Assembly: GCA_015680685.1 (NCBI GenBank)
Contig: MNCI01004881.1
Span: 569,976 to 633,975 of the forward strand
Source: Gnetum montanum
Lineage: Eukaryota; Streptophyta; Gnetopsida; Gnetales; Gnetaceae
Direction: 5' to 3'
DNA: 64,000 nucleotides
The translations under genes were made by a program, and so were the position numbers. This document shows positions 54,882 to 64,000 of this stretch, piece by piece. The notes under the pieces are model-generated. The model did no database searches and was not told the DNA's origin. It saw only the letters and a program-made list of their open reading frames with translations. The first letter of the stretch is position 1; each line of letters starts with the position of its first letter.

Positions 54882-57420
54882 ATGGCTTCAACTAAAGATA
54901 AATAACCACTTTCCAAAGAACTAAAAAGGGACAATGATAGAATCAGTGATGAAGAAGACTGGGGTATACCCATGTAAACAAGAATATCATATGTTCATAA
55001 TGATCCTCACTATCCATATTTTATTTTCATCTTTCACTAAGATAGGGAAATGAGGTGGAGAGACTTACAGGACAACATATTTTTGCCTCCAAAGCATTTA
55101 GCACTTAGCATCTTCAACTTTCCTTAAGGGGGATGAATTTGAACCATGTATAGGAAGGGTATCATGTGATCAAGCACATGATAAGATCCTACAAACCCAC
55201 ATAGGCACAAGTAAGGTGAGATGCTACTATGAAAATTAAACATGTTCATAATAATGGAAAGTAAGTTAACTCTCCAATTGTCCTAGAAGAACTCGACAAT
55301 GATGCATTTATCACTAAGAAACTCCATCAATTCATGAGGTTCATTTTTAAATGCCTATCATTCAACTTGAGAAACCTATCAAAGTGTAATTACACTTAGC
55401 CTTAGTAAAGACACCTAGAAGGGAAGCAACAAACTCAAAGAATAAGTAGGGATCAAGGCCAAGAGCTTCTGCTGGATCCCAAAAGGAGGAATATCAGAGT
55501 TAGAGAAGTAGGATAAGTCGACATCATTCTCCTACTACATCTTCATCGTCAAGATCATTGGTGGACTTTGATAGGAGACAAAGGTACTAGAACCATGATA
55601 GGGAAGAACAAGGGACTCATGATCGTTATGACCATCACCCAAGGAATTTTAACATAAAAGATGAAGATTATGAACCAAGTAGGCATAGGGATAGACATGA
55701 AGATAGAAAAATTTATGAGCACAAAAGGGGGCACCGCTACAATAGATCTTACGAACTTGATCGCCATGAAGAACACCTATTGGTAACCCATAGCATGATC
55801 TATATACCAACTAGACATGTAAGAAACAATCACATAAAATGGTTAGACATGAAAAACATTCCTAGATTTGAGGGTGGTTACAATGCTAATCCACAAAATC
55901 ACCTTCAAGCATTCCATGATGCTTGTGCCTTACAAAACATAGAAATTGATTGGTAGAAATTAAAGTTGTTCCTAAGGATACTTGTGAAAGAAGCTGAAAG
56001 CTAGTATAGATCACTAGAACTAGAATAAATAAGTAGATGGAGTACCAAGTTGGAAATTTTTAATGATAAATATCAAACTTATTCTTGGGTGTTCAATCTT
56101 TGAAAACATATTCAAGGATGGAAGCAAGGAACTCATGAATCCCTTGATGCAACTATGGGCTAATACTACTCACTATTGCATAGGTGCCTAGGCCATGTAT
56201 TTTCTCAATAGGAGCAATTGAGGTACATTGTTGATGAATTGAGAAACAAGACCAAAGAGACCCCTGGGGTTTACACCCAAGGCCGATTATCAGAAATGTC
56301 TTCACATTGGATACAAAGAATCAACAAAAGAGTACAATAGAGATCCATCCATTTGCAAGAGGGATGTGAAAATGTGTGATCAACAAGAAGAGAAAACCTT
56401 AGACAAAGTGATCCAAAAGAAGATTCTACCTATCTAGAAAGCTATTACTAATATAGTAGCCAAGGTAGAAAAGATGTGGGATTTAGTAGATGAAAAATTT
56501 TCCATTTCCTTAAATATTTTGGAGGAATAAACTGAGCAAGCCTCCAACAAGGGCATCAACAAAAAGAAGAAGAGAGACTTGGATAGAAAGGGAAAGTGGC
56601 TTTAGTGGTTGAATGTTTAGGAACAAGCTCCAATGATGAGGAAGGATGTGCAGTGTGCCAATTTGAACATCCTAAGGGATGTTATGCTGTGATGACACAT
56701 TTACAAGAAATATGGGCATATGCACTTAATCCCAAGTTCATCAAGAAGCAAATGCCCAAACGGTTACCTTACCCTCAAGGTAACCATCAGTAAGCCTTCC
56801 AATTGACATACTACCCCAGTGGAGCTCATCTGCAGCCATTAGAATAATACCACCAATAGTGTTGTAGTCTCAATTGTGGGCAATGCCACCACCATGACAC
56901 TAGTATTCATATAGGCAATTGGACTTATATGGATACTATGTTCAACATCAAATTTCTCCAGGTAATGTAGCTATTCAAGCTCTACAATGCTATCCACTTG
57001 AATATCATAGACCTACACCGATAAGGATAAACTCTAATCCATACATGCATTTACAAGTGGCTAGTTCACTAAGTTAACATCTAAATGCTTTACCATTAGT
57101 GCCACCACATATAATACTTAGGAAACTACCATTGCAATTGTAGAAAAAAAGTGCAACTAGGGTGATCAACATACAAGAGGAAGTAATCATGCATGAACCA
57201 GGATCCAAGAAACAACTATTCTTTTGAATGAGTCTAGAAAGGATTCAAAGGATGAGGAGCACATCTACTTTAGCTTCATCCACATCCAACCCTTTAAGAA
57301 ATAATGAGCTTCCATCATTGTCCAATGTCAACATGATTATTATCATGCTAACAAAAAGAGTATTAGACTGGATAAAGGCAGGACCACTCCCCAAGAAACA
57401 AATTGACCAGGGATTCCTTT
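54882..57420 (+). pseudogene. A6 gag pseudogene
   Basis: The ATG at 54882 begins MASTKDK, a start different from the MSSS of A4 and A5. Later: an R/D-rich segment (55500-55780), EEHLLVTHSM, then NIPRFEGGYNANPQNHLQAF and HDACALQNIEIDW, FNDKYQTYSW, GWKQGTHESLDATMG and, after many stops, the knuckle GCAVCQFEHPKGC (about 56644-56682). HLQEIWAYALNP and YPQGN follow. This copy keeps both first cysteines and the histidine of the knuckle. Downstream codons to 57420 correspond to the Pro/Tyr-rich end. Confidence 0.75.
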
Positions 57421-57439
57421 GATTTATTTATAGGTAGCT

Positions 57440-57813
57440 AGAAATGTACCATGCAAGGATCTATTAGAGTCAGGTTCTAGAGTAAATATGATCTCTTAAG
57501 TAACATATAAGGCATGGAACCTACCACCCTTGAAGAAGTGCAACATCAAGCTAGAGCTAGTAGACCAATCCATCCCCATTCCTTTGGGACCAATAGAACA
57601 TGTAATGACTACTATCAATGGATGGTCTTATCCAACAAAGAATTTCCAATCATTATGGGGAGAGTATGGCCTATCTCTATGGATGCTAAGTTAAGAATGA
57701 GAGATTTATGTCTAGAAATCTCTAAGGAATACATGCATGAAGCCATACATACACAGTGGATTCCATGCATTACTAATGATAAAGAAGGGTGCAATTATGG
57801 ATCAACACTTTAG
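57440..57813 (+). pseudogene. A6 protease remnant
   Basis: CKDLLESGSRVNMIS marks the active site with Glu in place of Asp. It is followed by PLKKCNIKLELVDQS, a GWSYP segment, and a frameshifted GRAW region (57655-57680). Its position before the tail matches the protease of A4 and A5. Confidence 0.7.
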
Positions 57814-58260
57814 AATTCCAACATAATCATTATATCAGTCCACAAAAAATGTGAAAAACAAGTCTATGCATAAGAAAGAGCATGGACCACTAAACTAGAA
57901 GACACCTAGTGGCTGAAAACTAAGAACATAAAATTGTCCAAAACATGCATGGAACAATCTGATCCACTTATTAACTTTTCTTCTAAGAAAATGATCCCAA
58001 TTGAGAACTTACAAATGAAAATATTAAGCCATAATCTTACACTAATAAAAAGAGGAAACAAGGACTTAGATGATCAAAATTCAATTATCATCAAGATTAG
58101 ATTGGATGATAACTGAAAAAATAAGTCAATAAGGAAGGTAAGTGAGAAACCTCATGTGTATAATTCAAGAGATCTAGTGTTTATTTTCTGAACATTTGCC
58201 TATGAGTTTAGTCATGGGGAGATATCTTATCCTGATCTAGGAATTAATAAGTTCTTTTCA
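57814..58260 (+). pseudogene. A6 coding tail after the protease
   Basis: Contains DTxWLKTKN, TCMEQSDPLINFSSKK and a Lys/Asn/Asp-rich stretch, then EKPHVYNSRDL and YEFSHGE. It is homologous to A2 5390-5830. In the autonomous copies the region after TTKQEG and TxCMEPTKG continues into RT; here it does not. Confidence 0.6.
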
Positions 58261-59216
58261 ACTTTTTGTTTTACAATTCTTTTTGGTTTATAATTTCTTA
58301 TTATATTTTTTCACATTTCTTATAACTTTTCACATTCTTTGATATCTTTTCATTCTTTTATACTTTTCACTTCTTAAACTTTTAGTATTCTTTGATATTT
58401 TCTGATTCTTTGAAAAATTTTCATTCTTTCTATTTTTCTAATTTTTGGATATCTTTTCTAATTTTTCATGTTTTCTTCTCATTTTACTTGTACATATTTC
58501 TATTAATTTTCAAATAAAACATATCAACTAAAGTAAGATGTAGTTCTAATAAGGTGAATATTTCTCTATATTATCGATCATAAGAGACTGATTATTTATA
58601 TAGTGAGACCACAACATCCATCCATCCATTCCAATAATAAGAGATTCTTACCATGGCCATAATGATATTCTTTTCATAATAAAACTAGGAATAAATTTGT
58701 GACCATTATGCTTGGACTGAAGAGTGAAGAACCAAGTGGGAATGCAAAGTGTGTGGCATCAAAGGAATTTGTGGATTCTCTTGGATTACTACTATAAGTT
58801 CCATCCTATTGCTAAAGTAGTATTATATCCTTGTAGATTTAACCAAAAGAGGGAGTACAAGTACAATAAGTGATGCTTTACCATATCACAGGAAAGACAT
58901 GTTACCCATGCTTGAAGGTAGTCCTTTGGTAAGTCTGACATAGTTAAAAATAAAATCCATGCACAGAAGAAATTCTTGAGGGTTCCACTAGAAAGACATG
59001 TTACCCATGCTTGAATGTAGACGACATGTTAGGAATCTTAAAAAATAATAAAAAGTACAATGAATAAACTTCTCCCTTGGACAATACACCAAGTGGTAAT
59101 ACTTTTTGCAATAATGGTAGTCTTATGGTTATAAACCTAAGAGAGGAAACAATGCAATATTACTAGAAAGTGGTCTAGACTTGGTTTGAATCTTTGAAAG
59201 AAGGCCTAATGATTAC
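58261..59216 (+). other. A6 3' noncoding region
   Basis: Pyrimidine-rich stretch (58261-58500), then blocks collinear with A2 6060-6160 and 7043-7640. The conserved ACATGTTACCCATGCTTG motif occurs twice, at about 58896 and 58996, each after 'gaaag'. Ends where the A7 LTR begins. Confidence 0.65.
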
Positions 59217-60087
59217 TGATAAATAGTGTTTTTCATCACTTCGATATTGGGGTGGCCACGATATCGGGTACACAATAGTGTGGCCTAAGATGCGATATCG
59301 TACATTTGATAACGCAGGGTTACTCCCAGGTCTATAAATACAATGCCCAGGCACACAATTGGGAGAAAGTTTTTGGCAATCAATAGAGAAGCTCTTGCAA
59401 TTTGTCCATTTAAAAGTTAGAATATTTTCCCAAGTGCCCGTAGTAAGAGGTCTAAGTGTGAAAGAATCTTTATTTAAGCATTGATGTACCTAAGTGCATC
59501 ATTATGTTGGCAATAAAGACGAGCTCTTTGATCCATTCCTTTCAACACTTGAGATTTTTTTCTTATACATTTACATATTGTTATTTCATGCAATTTACAT
59601 TAATGTTATTTATGTAGCAATTAATTTTGATCAATCAAGAAAATCATTAAATTACACAAGCATGACCCCTTTGAGCATAGGCATGACACTTGGTAGCTTA
59701 GAAACAATTATGTTTGACAGCCCAGCAATGTTCGCATGAAGTTCAGGATGTGTCCAGGAAGTGGGAACGGTTACTTGTGTTAGGCTAGATTAGACTATAG
59801 TTTACTTAGAAATTAATCACGTTTACTTTTAATCACTCTTACTTTTATTCTTATTCTAGGTGAGTAGTTCCATAAAAACACAAAATAATAAAAATCATAT
59901 GCCTCAGTCACACTTAACCATACAATTGCATTCCACAAGTGGGACTGGGAATATAACAAATGAACAACACGTACAAACAGTTTAGCTCTAATGTACTTAG
60001 TAACTATAGTCTATGGAATTTGACCAGATTGCACATGAATGCTTGTGATTCGTATGGTTGGGTGTAGGGGTACCTTGCCACTCATCA
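59217..60087 (+). repeat. A7 5' LTR
   Basis: 871 bp, TGATAAAT to ACTCATCA. The U3 contains palindromic CGATATCG-centred units (59241-59310) in place of the TCGATG/GGCC units of the other copies, followed by TATAAATA (59333-59340). The later block with 'catatgcctcagtcacactt' is shared by all family A LTRs. The exact left end is uncertain by about 7 bp. Confidence 0.8.
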
Positions 60088-60088
60088 T

Positions 60089-60106
60089 TGGCATTGTTGT
60101 CGAGGA
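60089..60106 (+). other. A7 primer-binding site, tRNA-Asp type
   Basis: TGGCATTGTTGTCGAGGA, five transitions from the tRNA-Asp complement. Confidence 0.85.
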
Positions 60107-60250
60107 CTGTAGTTCTTCGTGCACTATCTAAGCCTAGTGAAATTTAGTAACCTTGTTGTTCAAACCCTGAGAGTCAAATCTTACAAAAATAAAAATTATT
60201 ATTATTATTATTAAATTAAATATCAATTGCACACTATTTATTACTACAAA

Positions 60251-62540
60251 ATGTCTTCTTCTCAAAAGAGCCCATCTTCGCCTATGGTAGTTCAAGTACC
60301 TCAATAATATCGAGTGGTATATGCTCATCCTGATGAGTATGTACTAGACTTTACCTTCATCTTACATCAAGATGAACTAATGTGGTGGTGCAATATAGAA
60401 GGAAACATTGTGTTGCCACCTAACTGATCTGTTCTAGCTAATGCTTGCATGACATGAGCTTTAACATCTCCATGGAGAATATGAGATGCAAGATCCTAAC
60501 TCAAGGGACTATCATCCCACTGAAGTATAAAGATTAAGGGATTGGTAGCTGGAGCACTAACATAAGCTTATGAAGGGTAAGGGATCAAACATCTTTCCAC
60601 CTCTGCTTGGCCCAATTAATGAAGGTGACAATTTCTTTAGTGATTCTCCTCTCTTTGACTTTGTTCAAGGAGCCCTCAACTAGAATGTATAATCTACAAT
60701 CCATAATCCAGGTTTTGGTCAAAATGGATCCAACGACAAAAATGGATCTGAAGAAGCAAGTCAAGAAAAAGGGGATAAAGGAGATCATGGTGGCGACGTG
60801 GTTGCAAGCATTAAAGGAAAGATGATATGCATCAACACAGAGCAAGTTCCCCCTTCTTCTTCCCCTTCATCATCATCTTCTTCTTCATTAGGTTCAAATC
60901 ATGGACGTAGATGAAATAACCATGATGGAGGAGATCGACAGGACCAGAACAACAAAATGGATCATTGGGACAGTCATGATCAAAGATGTGGGTAATCTAG
61001 AGAGGCCCATCATCAAGAAAGAAGGGCCAGTAGGGAACATCGTAAGCACCACCATCATGGCCTTGATGAACCTCTACTTGCTACTTAGGGCATTTTAAAC
61101 ATTTTAGAGGCTATGAGGATTCCAAAAAGGCATGTGAAGGATAGTAGAATAAAGAACTTGAATATGAACAACATCCCTTGGTTCGAGGGAGGATATGATG
61201 CTGATCCACAAAATCATATCCATGCCTTCCAAGATGCATGTTCCTTGTAGAACATTGAAAATGACTGGAAAAAGGTAAAATTATTTTCAAGGACACTTAT
61301 AAAGGAATTAGAAGTTGGTATCAATCCTTGGAACTAGAATCAATTAGACAGTGGAGTATGATGTTGGAATTATTCAATGACAAATATCAAACGTGCTCCC
61401 AAGTATCCATTCTAAAAAACAAATTCAAGGGTGAAAACAAGGGAATCATAAGCCCTTGGATGTTTCTATTGGTTGATACTACTCTTTGTTGCATCGGTGT
61501 CCCAGCCATGGATACTCTCAGCTTGATCAGCTTTACCGTATCATAAACAGGTTATGGTATAAAACTAGGAAAACCCTTAGTGTTTATGCCCAAGGGAGAT
61601 TGATAGAGTTGAGCTCTTATCAGATTCAAAAATTAATTAAGTAGGTATCCAAGAAGAAGGAAGAGCTGAGAAAATGTGAAAGTGTAGAAGAATATAACAA
61701 AGATCCTTCTATTCAGAAAAAGGGGGTTAGATTTTATGACAGTGAGAATGAATTTGCTAGCGATGAGGTGGTGAATCAAAAAACCTTATCATTCTAGAAA
61801 TTCCAATTAGAAATTATAGCTAAGATTGATTAATTACTAGACTCCATGGATAATAGGTTTCAAATTTTTTTAAAAATTATTGAAGAGTCCAAGGAGCAAG
61901 GTGATGAGCGAGAGTGTCGAAGATGTCAAGAAGTTGAATGCACCATATCTAAGGGTAAAGGTAAGATAGCTATGATAGAGATGGATATGGATAGTGATTT
62001 AGATGATGATGGTGGGTGTGATGTTTGCCAATATGAACATCCTAAGGGATGTTATCCAGTTGTATCACACTTGCAAGAATCTAGGGTGTATGCCTTGCAT
62101 CAACGACTTACACAAAGGTAAACGTCCAAAAGATTGCCTTATCCACAAGGAAATCCTTAATAGTTCCACCAACCATAGAAATATCATCCAAGTTGAACTC
62201 CTCCACAACCTTATGAAGTGTTCCAATAGTGGCAACAACCACAATCATGGGCATTGCCACCTCCAAGATAGAAATACTCTTACCGACAACCAAATCCCTA
62301 TGGTTACTATGTTCAGTAATCTTCATCTCCAAAGGACTCCTTTGGTCATATTTCTGCTTACCAATCTCACCACTACCCTCCTGAAACATACCAATCACCC
62401 TATCCATGGAGGCATACCGCCTACTACCCTCATGCACCTCCTGTTTCTGCACCTACTCCTCCACCTACTACACAACTACCACATGCTCCATCCATGTAGG
62501 ATGAATTGCCTACATAACCATAGCAAAGAAATGCTATGAG
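60251..62540 (+). pseudogene. A7 gag pseudogene
   Basis: ATG at 60251: MSSSQKSPSSP, YAHPDEYVLDFTFILHQDEL and WCNIEGNIVLPPN. Then a Ser-rich linker (60850-60900), the Gag core with NIPWFEGGYDADPQNHI-like residues (61170 on), WSMMLELFNDKYQT, a KGKIAMIE segment and the knuckle GCDVCQYEHPKGC (62014-62052). HLQESRVYAL and YPQGN follow. Of all copies this knuckle is the best preserved. Frameshifts occur near 60450, 61100, 61440 and 62100. Confidence 0.8.
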
Positions 62541-62779
62541 GGAAATTAATTTGCAATTAGTTAACCCATCCAGTGGGTCAGAACCATGAACCAAGAAAAA
62601 TACCCTTCTTCCAACCTCGCAATCCACTAGAGCCCTTGGACACATTAGTGGTTGGTAACCTTGCTCCTCCAACTTTCTCTATTTCCTCTCTATCTGAGTC
62701 CCCTTCAAATCAAAATCCCTCTTGAATCCATATTGTAATACTGAAACATGCTATATTCGATTGGATTTCAGTTGGTAAC

Positions 62780-63244
62780 CTACCCAGAAAATTAGTTGAT
62801 CTCAAGAGTCCCCTGGTTTACTTGCAAATTTCTAGGAATGGGCCTTACAAAGCTCTTCTTGACTCTAGTTTTGGTGTTAATATGATGTTGCATGAGATGT
62901 ACACAATGTAAAACCTTCCTCCTTTAAAGAAGAGAAACATCTTACTAGAACTGACAAACTAGTCCATCATTGTTCCATTGGGATTCGTTGAATACATCAT
63001 CACCACCATTTGTGGGTGGTCATATCCAGCTGATTTCCTAGTAATCAAATTGGAGAACTGCAAGGGGGACTTTCCAATTATTATGGGAAGGGCATGGCTA
63101 AGTACTATAGATGCTAAAATGGGCATTAGAGATCTTTCCTTGGAGATATCAAAAAAAATTTTGGAAATATCGAGAAGAAGAGAGTTCTATGTATTACGTA
63201 CAGTGATTCAGGGTGCCATTGTGTGTAGAAGTTATGGTCAGTAA
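62780..63244 (+). pseudogene. A7 protease region
   Basis: ALLDSSFGVNMM at the active-site position (D-S-S-F-G, the ordinary DSG disturbed), then IVPLGFVEYIITTICGWSYP and, after KLENCKGD, FPIIMGRAWLSTIDAKMG and DLSLEISK. The GRAW segment is fully open (62978-63244). Confidence 0.8.
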
Positions 63245-63479
63245 AGCAAACATTTATTTCTACATGCAAGTAATGTGCACCAAAGCTGATATCCAAATAT
63301 GTCTATACACAGTAGCCACAAAACAAGAGGGCACCCAATGGCTGACAACTAATACTAACAACAGTACATTATGCATGGAACCTACTAAGGGCCTAACGTA
63401 TGAATATGTTGCAAGTATGGATGAACTTAAGTAAGTTCATCACTAGCTCTTCGAAGAAGCAGATGATGATGTCAATTAG

Positions 63480-64000
63480 GGTGAGCTAGGAATTCCTAAA
63501 AATTTTAAATAAGAGCCCCTTGAATTGAAGATGCTATCGGCTAGAATGGAGTACATATTTTTGAAAAATGGAAGGCTAGTTATTATTAATGCCAAGCTTG
63601 CTACAGAACAAAAGAGAAAATTGATAAAAGTTATGGAAAAATGGTCAATAGCCTTCACCTAGTCATATTTTGAGCTCACTGGGATAGATCCAAGAATAAG
63701 CCAGCATCGAATATACACTAACCCTACCGTCAAGCCGAAATCATAGCCACAGCAACATTTAAATCCCAAGTTAAAACAAATTATCAGAGAGGAGATTGAA
63801 CAACTCCTCAAAGCATGATTCATATACCCTATCATAGATAGTGACTGGATCATCCCTCTTGTGATCATGCCAAAGAAAGAAGGCAAATGACAAGTGTGCA
63901 TTGAATTTTAGTTACTCAACATGGAAACTTTTATGGATCATTTTCCGTTGCCTTTCGTCAACTAAGTGCTAGACACCATTTTGGGGCATAGTTTTTATAG
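63480..64000 (+). pseudogene. A7 reverse transcriptase, N-terminal part
   Basis: FLKNGRLVIINAKLATEQK, then LNPKLKQIIREEIEQLLKA, DSDWIIPLVIMPKKEGK and DHFPLPFVN, up to a GHSFY segment at the window end. Stops replace Trp and Gln codons. The continuation into the catalytic FMDD lies outside the window. Confidence 0.8.

Larger units (their letters stand above)
23439..59216 (+). mobile_element. A6: gag-only family A element split by A5 and bounded by A7
   Basis: The 5' LTR begins near 23439 (23423 and 23463 are alternatives) and is cut at 24198 by A5. It resumes at 54653-54738, followed by PBS, gag, a protease remnant and a 3' noncoding region up to A7 at 59217. The 3' LTR is not in the window. 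The body lacks RT and integrase and matches A2 in layout, so the two are members of one non-autonomous subfamily. Confidence 0.8.
59217..64000 (+). mobile_element. A7: family A element, 5' part, truncated by the window end
   Basis: LTR 59217-60087, PBS, gag, protease and the start of RT, running off the window. The RT is present, so this is an autonomous-type copy. It lies in the 3' noncoding region of A6; the left flank ATTAC (59212-59216) would be its target duplication if the LTR start is right. Confidence 0.8.

Overview
This is nuclear DNA from a plant with a large, repeat-rich genome. I see no functional host gene. Almost every base from 1 to 64000 can be assigned to decayed Ty3/gypsy LTR retrotransposons nested in one another, plus one RTE-type LINE fragment (about 1330-2277). 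The plant assignment rests on primer-binding sites complementary to plant tRNA-Asp, Athila/Tat-like reverse transcriptase and integrase, and a captured plant formin FH2 fragment. The heavy decay of every copy fits a gymnosperm or other slow-purging giant genome, but this is inference only.

Two related families are present. Family A has LTRs of about 0.8-1.1 kb, mostly starting TGATGAGT and ending ACTCATCA. Its copies are called A1 to A7. Family B has LTRs of about 2.7-2.9 kb and an Athila-like gag-pol. It occurs as one tandem LTR-internal-LTR-internal block on the minus strand.

Layout: A1 (minus, cut by the window start, 1-1322); LINE fragment; A2 (plus, 2283-23360, target duplication AGATG). 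A2 contains A3, a solo LTR (6168-7037, ATCAT duplication), and A4, a full-length minus-strand element (7802-21213, CTAAT/CTAAC). Next comes A6 (plus, about 23439 to at least 59216). Its 5' LTR is split by A5 (plus, 24199-54647, TCAAT/TCAAC). A5 in turn carries family B (33981-51592) inside its third ORF. A7 (plus, 59217 to beyond 64000) sits in the 3' part of A6.

A4 and A5 have the autonomous layout: LTR, tRNA-Asp PBS, gag, protease, RT-RNase H, integrase, long 3' noncoding region, ORF3, PPT, LTR. ORF3 occupies the env position. Its N-terminus looks like the 'putative plant transposon protein' domain and its C-terminus like a long coiled coil. A promoter-like module resembling the LTR U3 lies upstream of ORF3. 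A2 and A6 share a shorter layout with gag but no RT or integrase, so they look like a non-autonomous subfamily.

The most notable observations are: the formin FH2 fragment inside both family B LTRs; the internal U3-like promoter module before ORF3; the palindromic U3 repeats; the shared gag-only derivatives; and PBS decay almost entirely by C-to-T/G-to-A transitions. All coding regions carry stops and frameshifts. Boundaries are by eye, exact where LTR ends and target duplications agree and approximate elsewhere.
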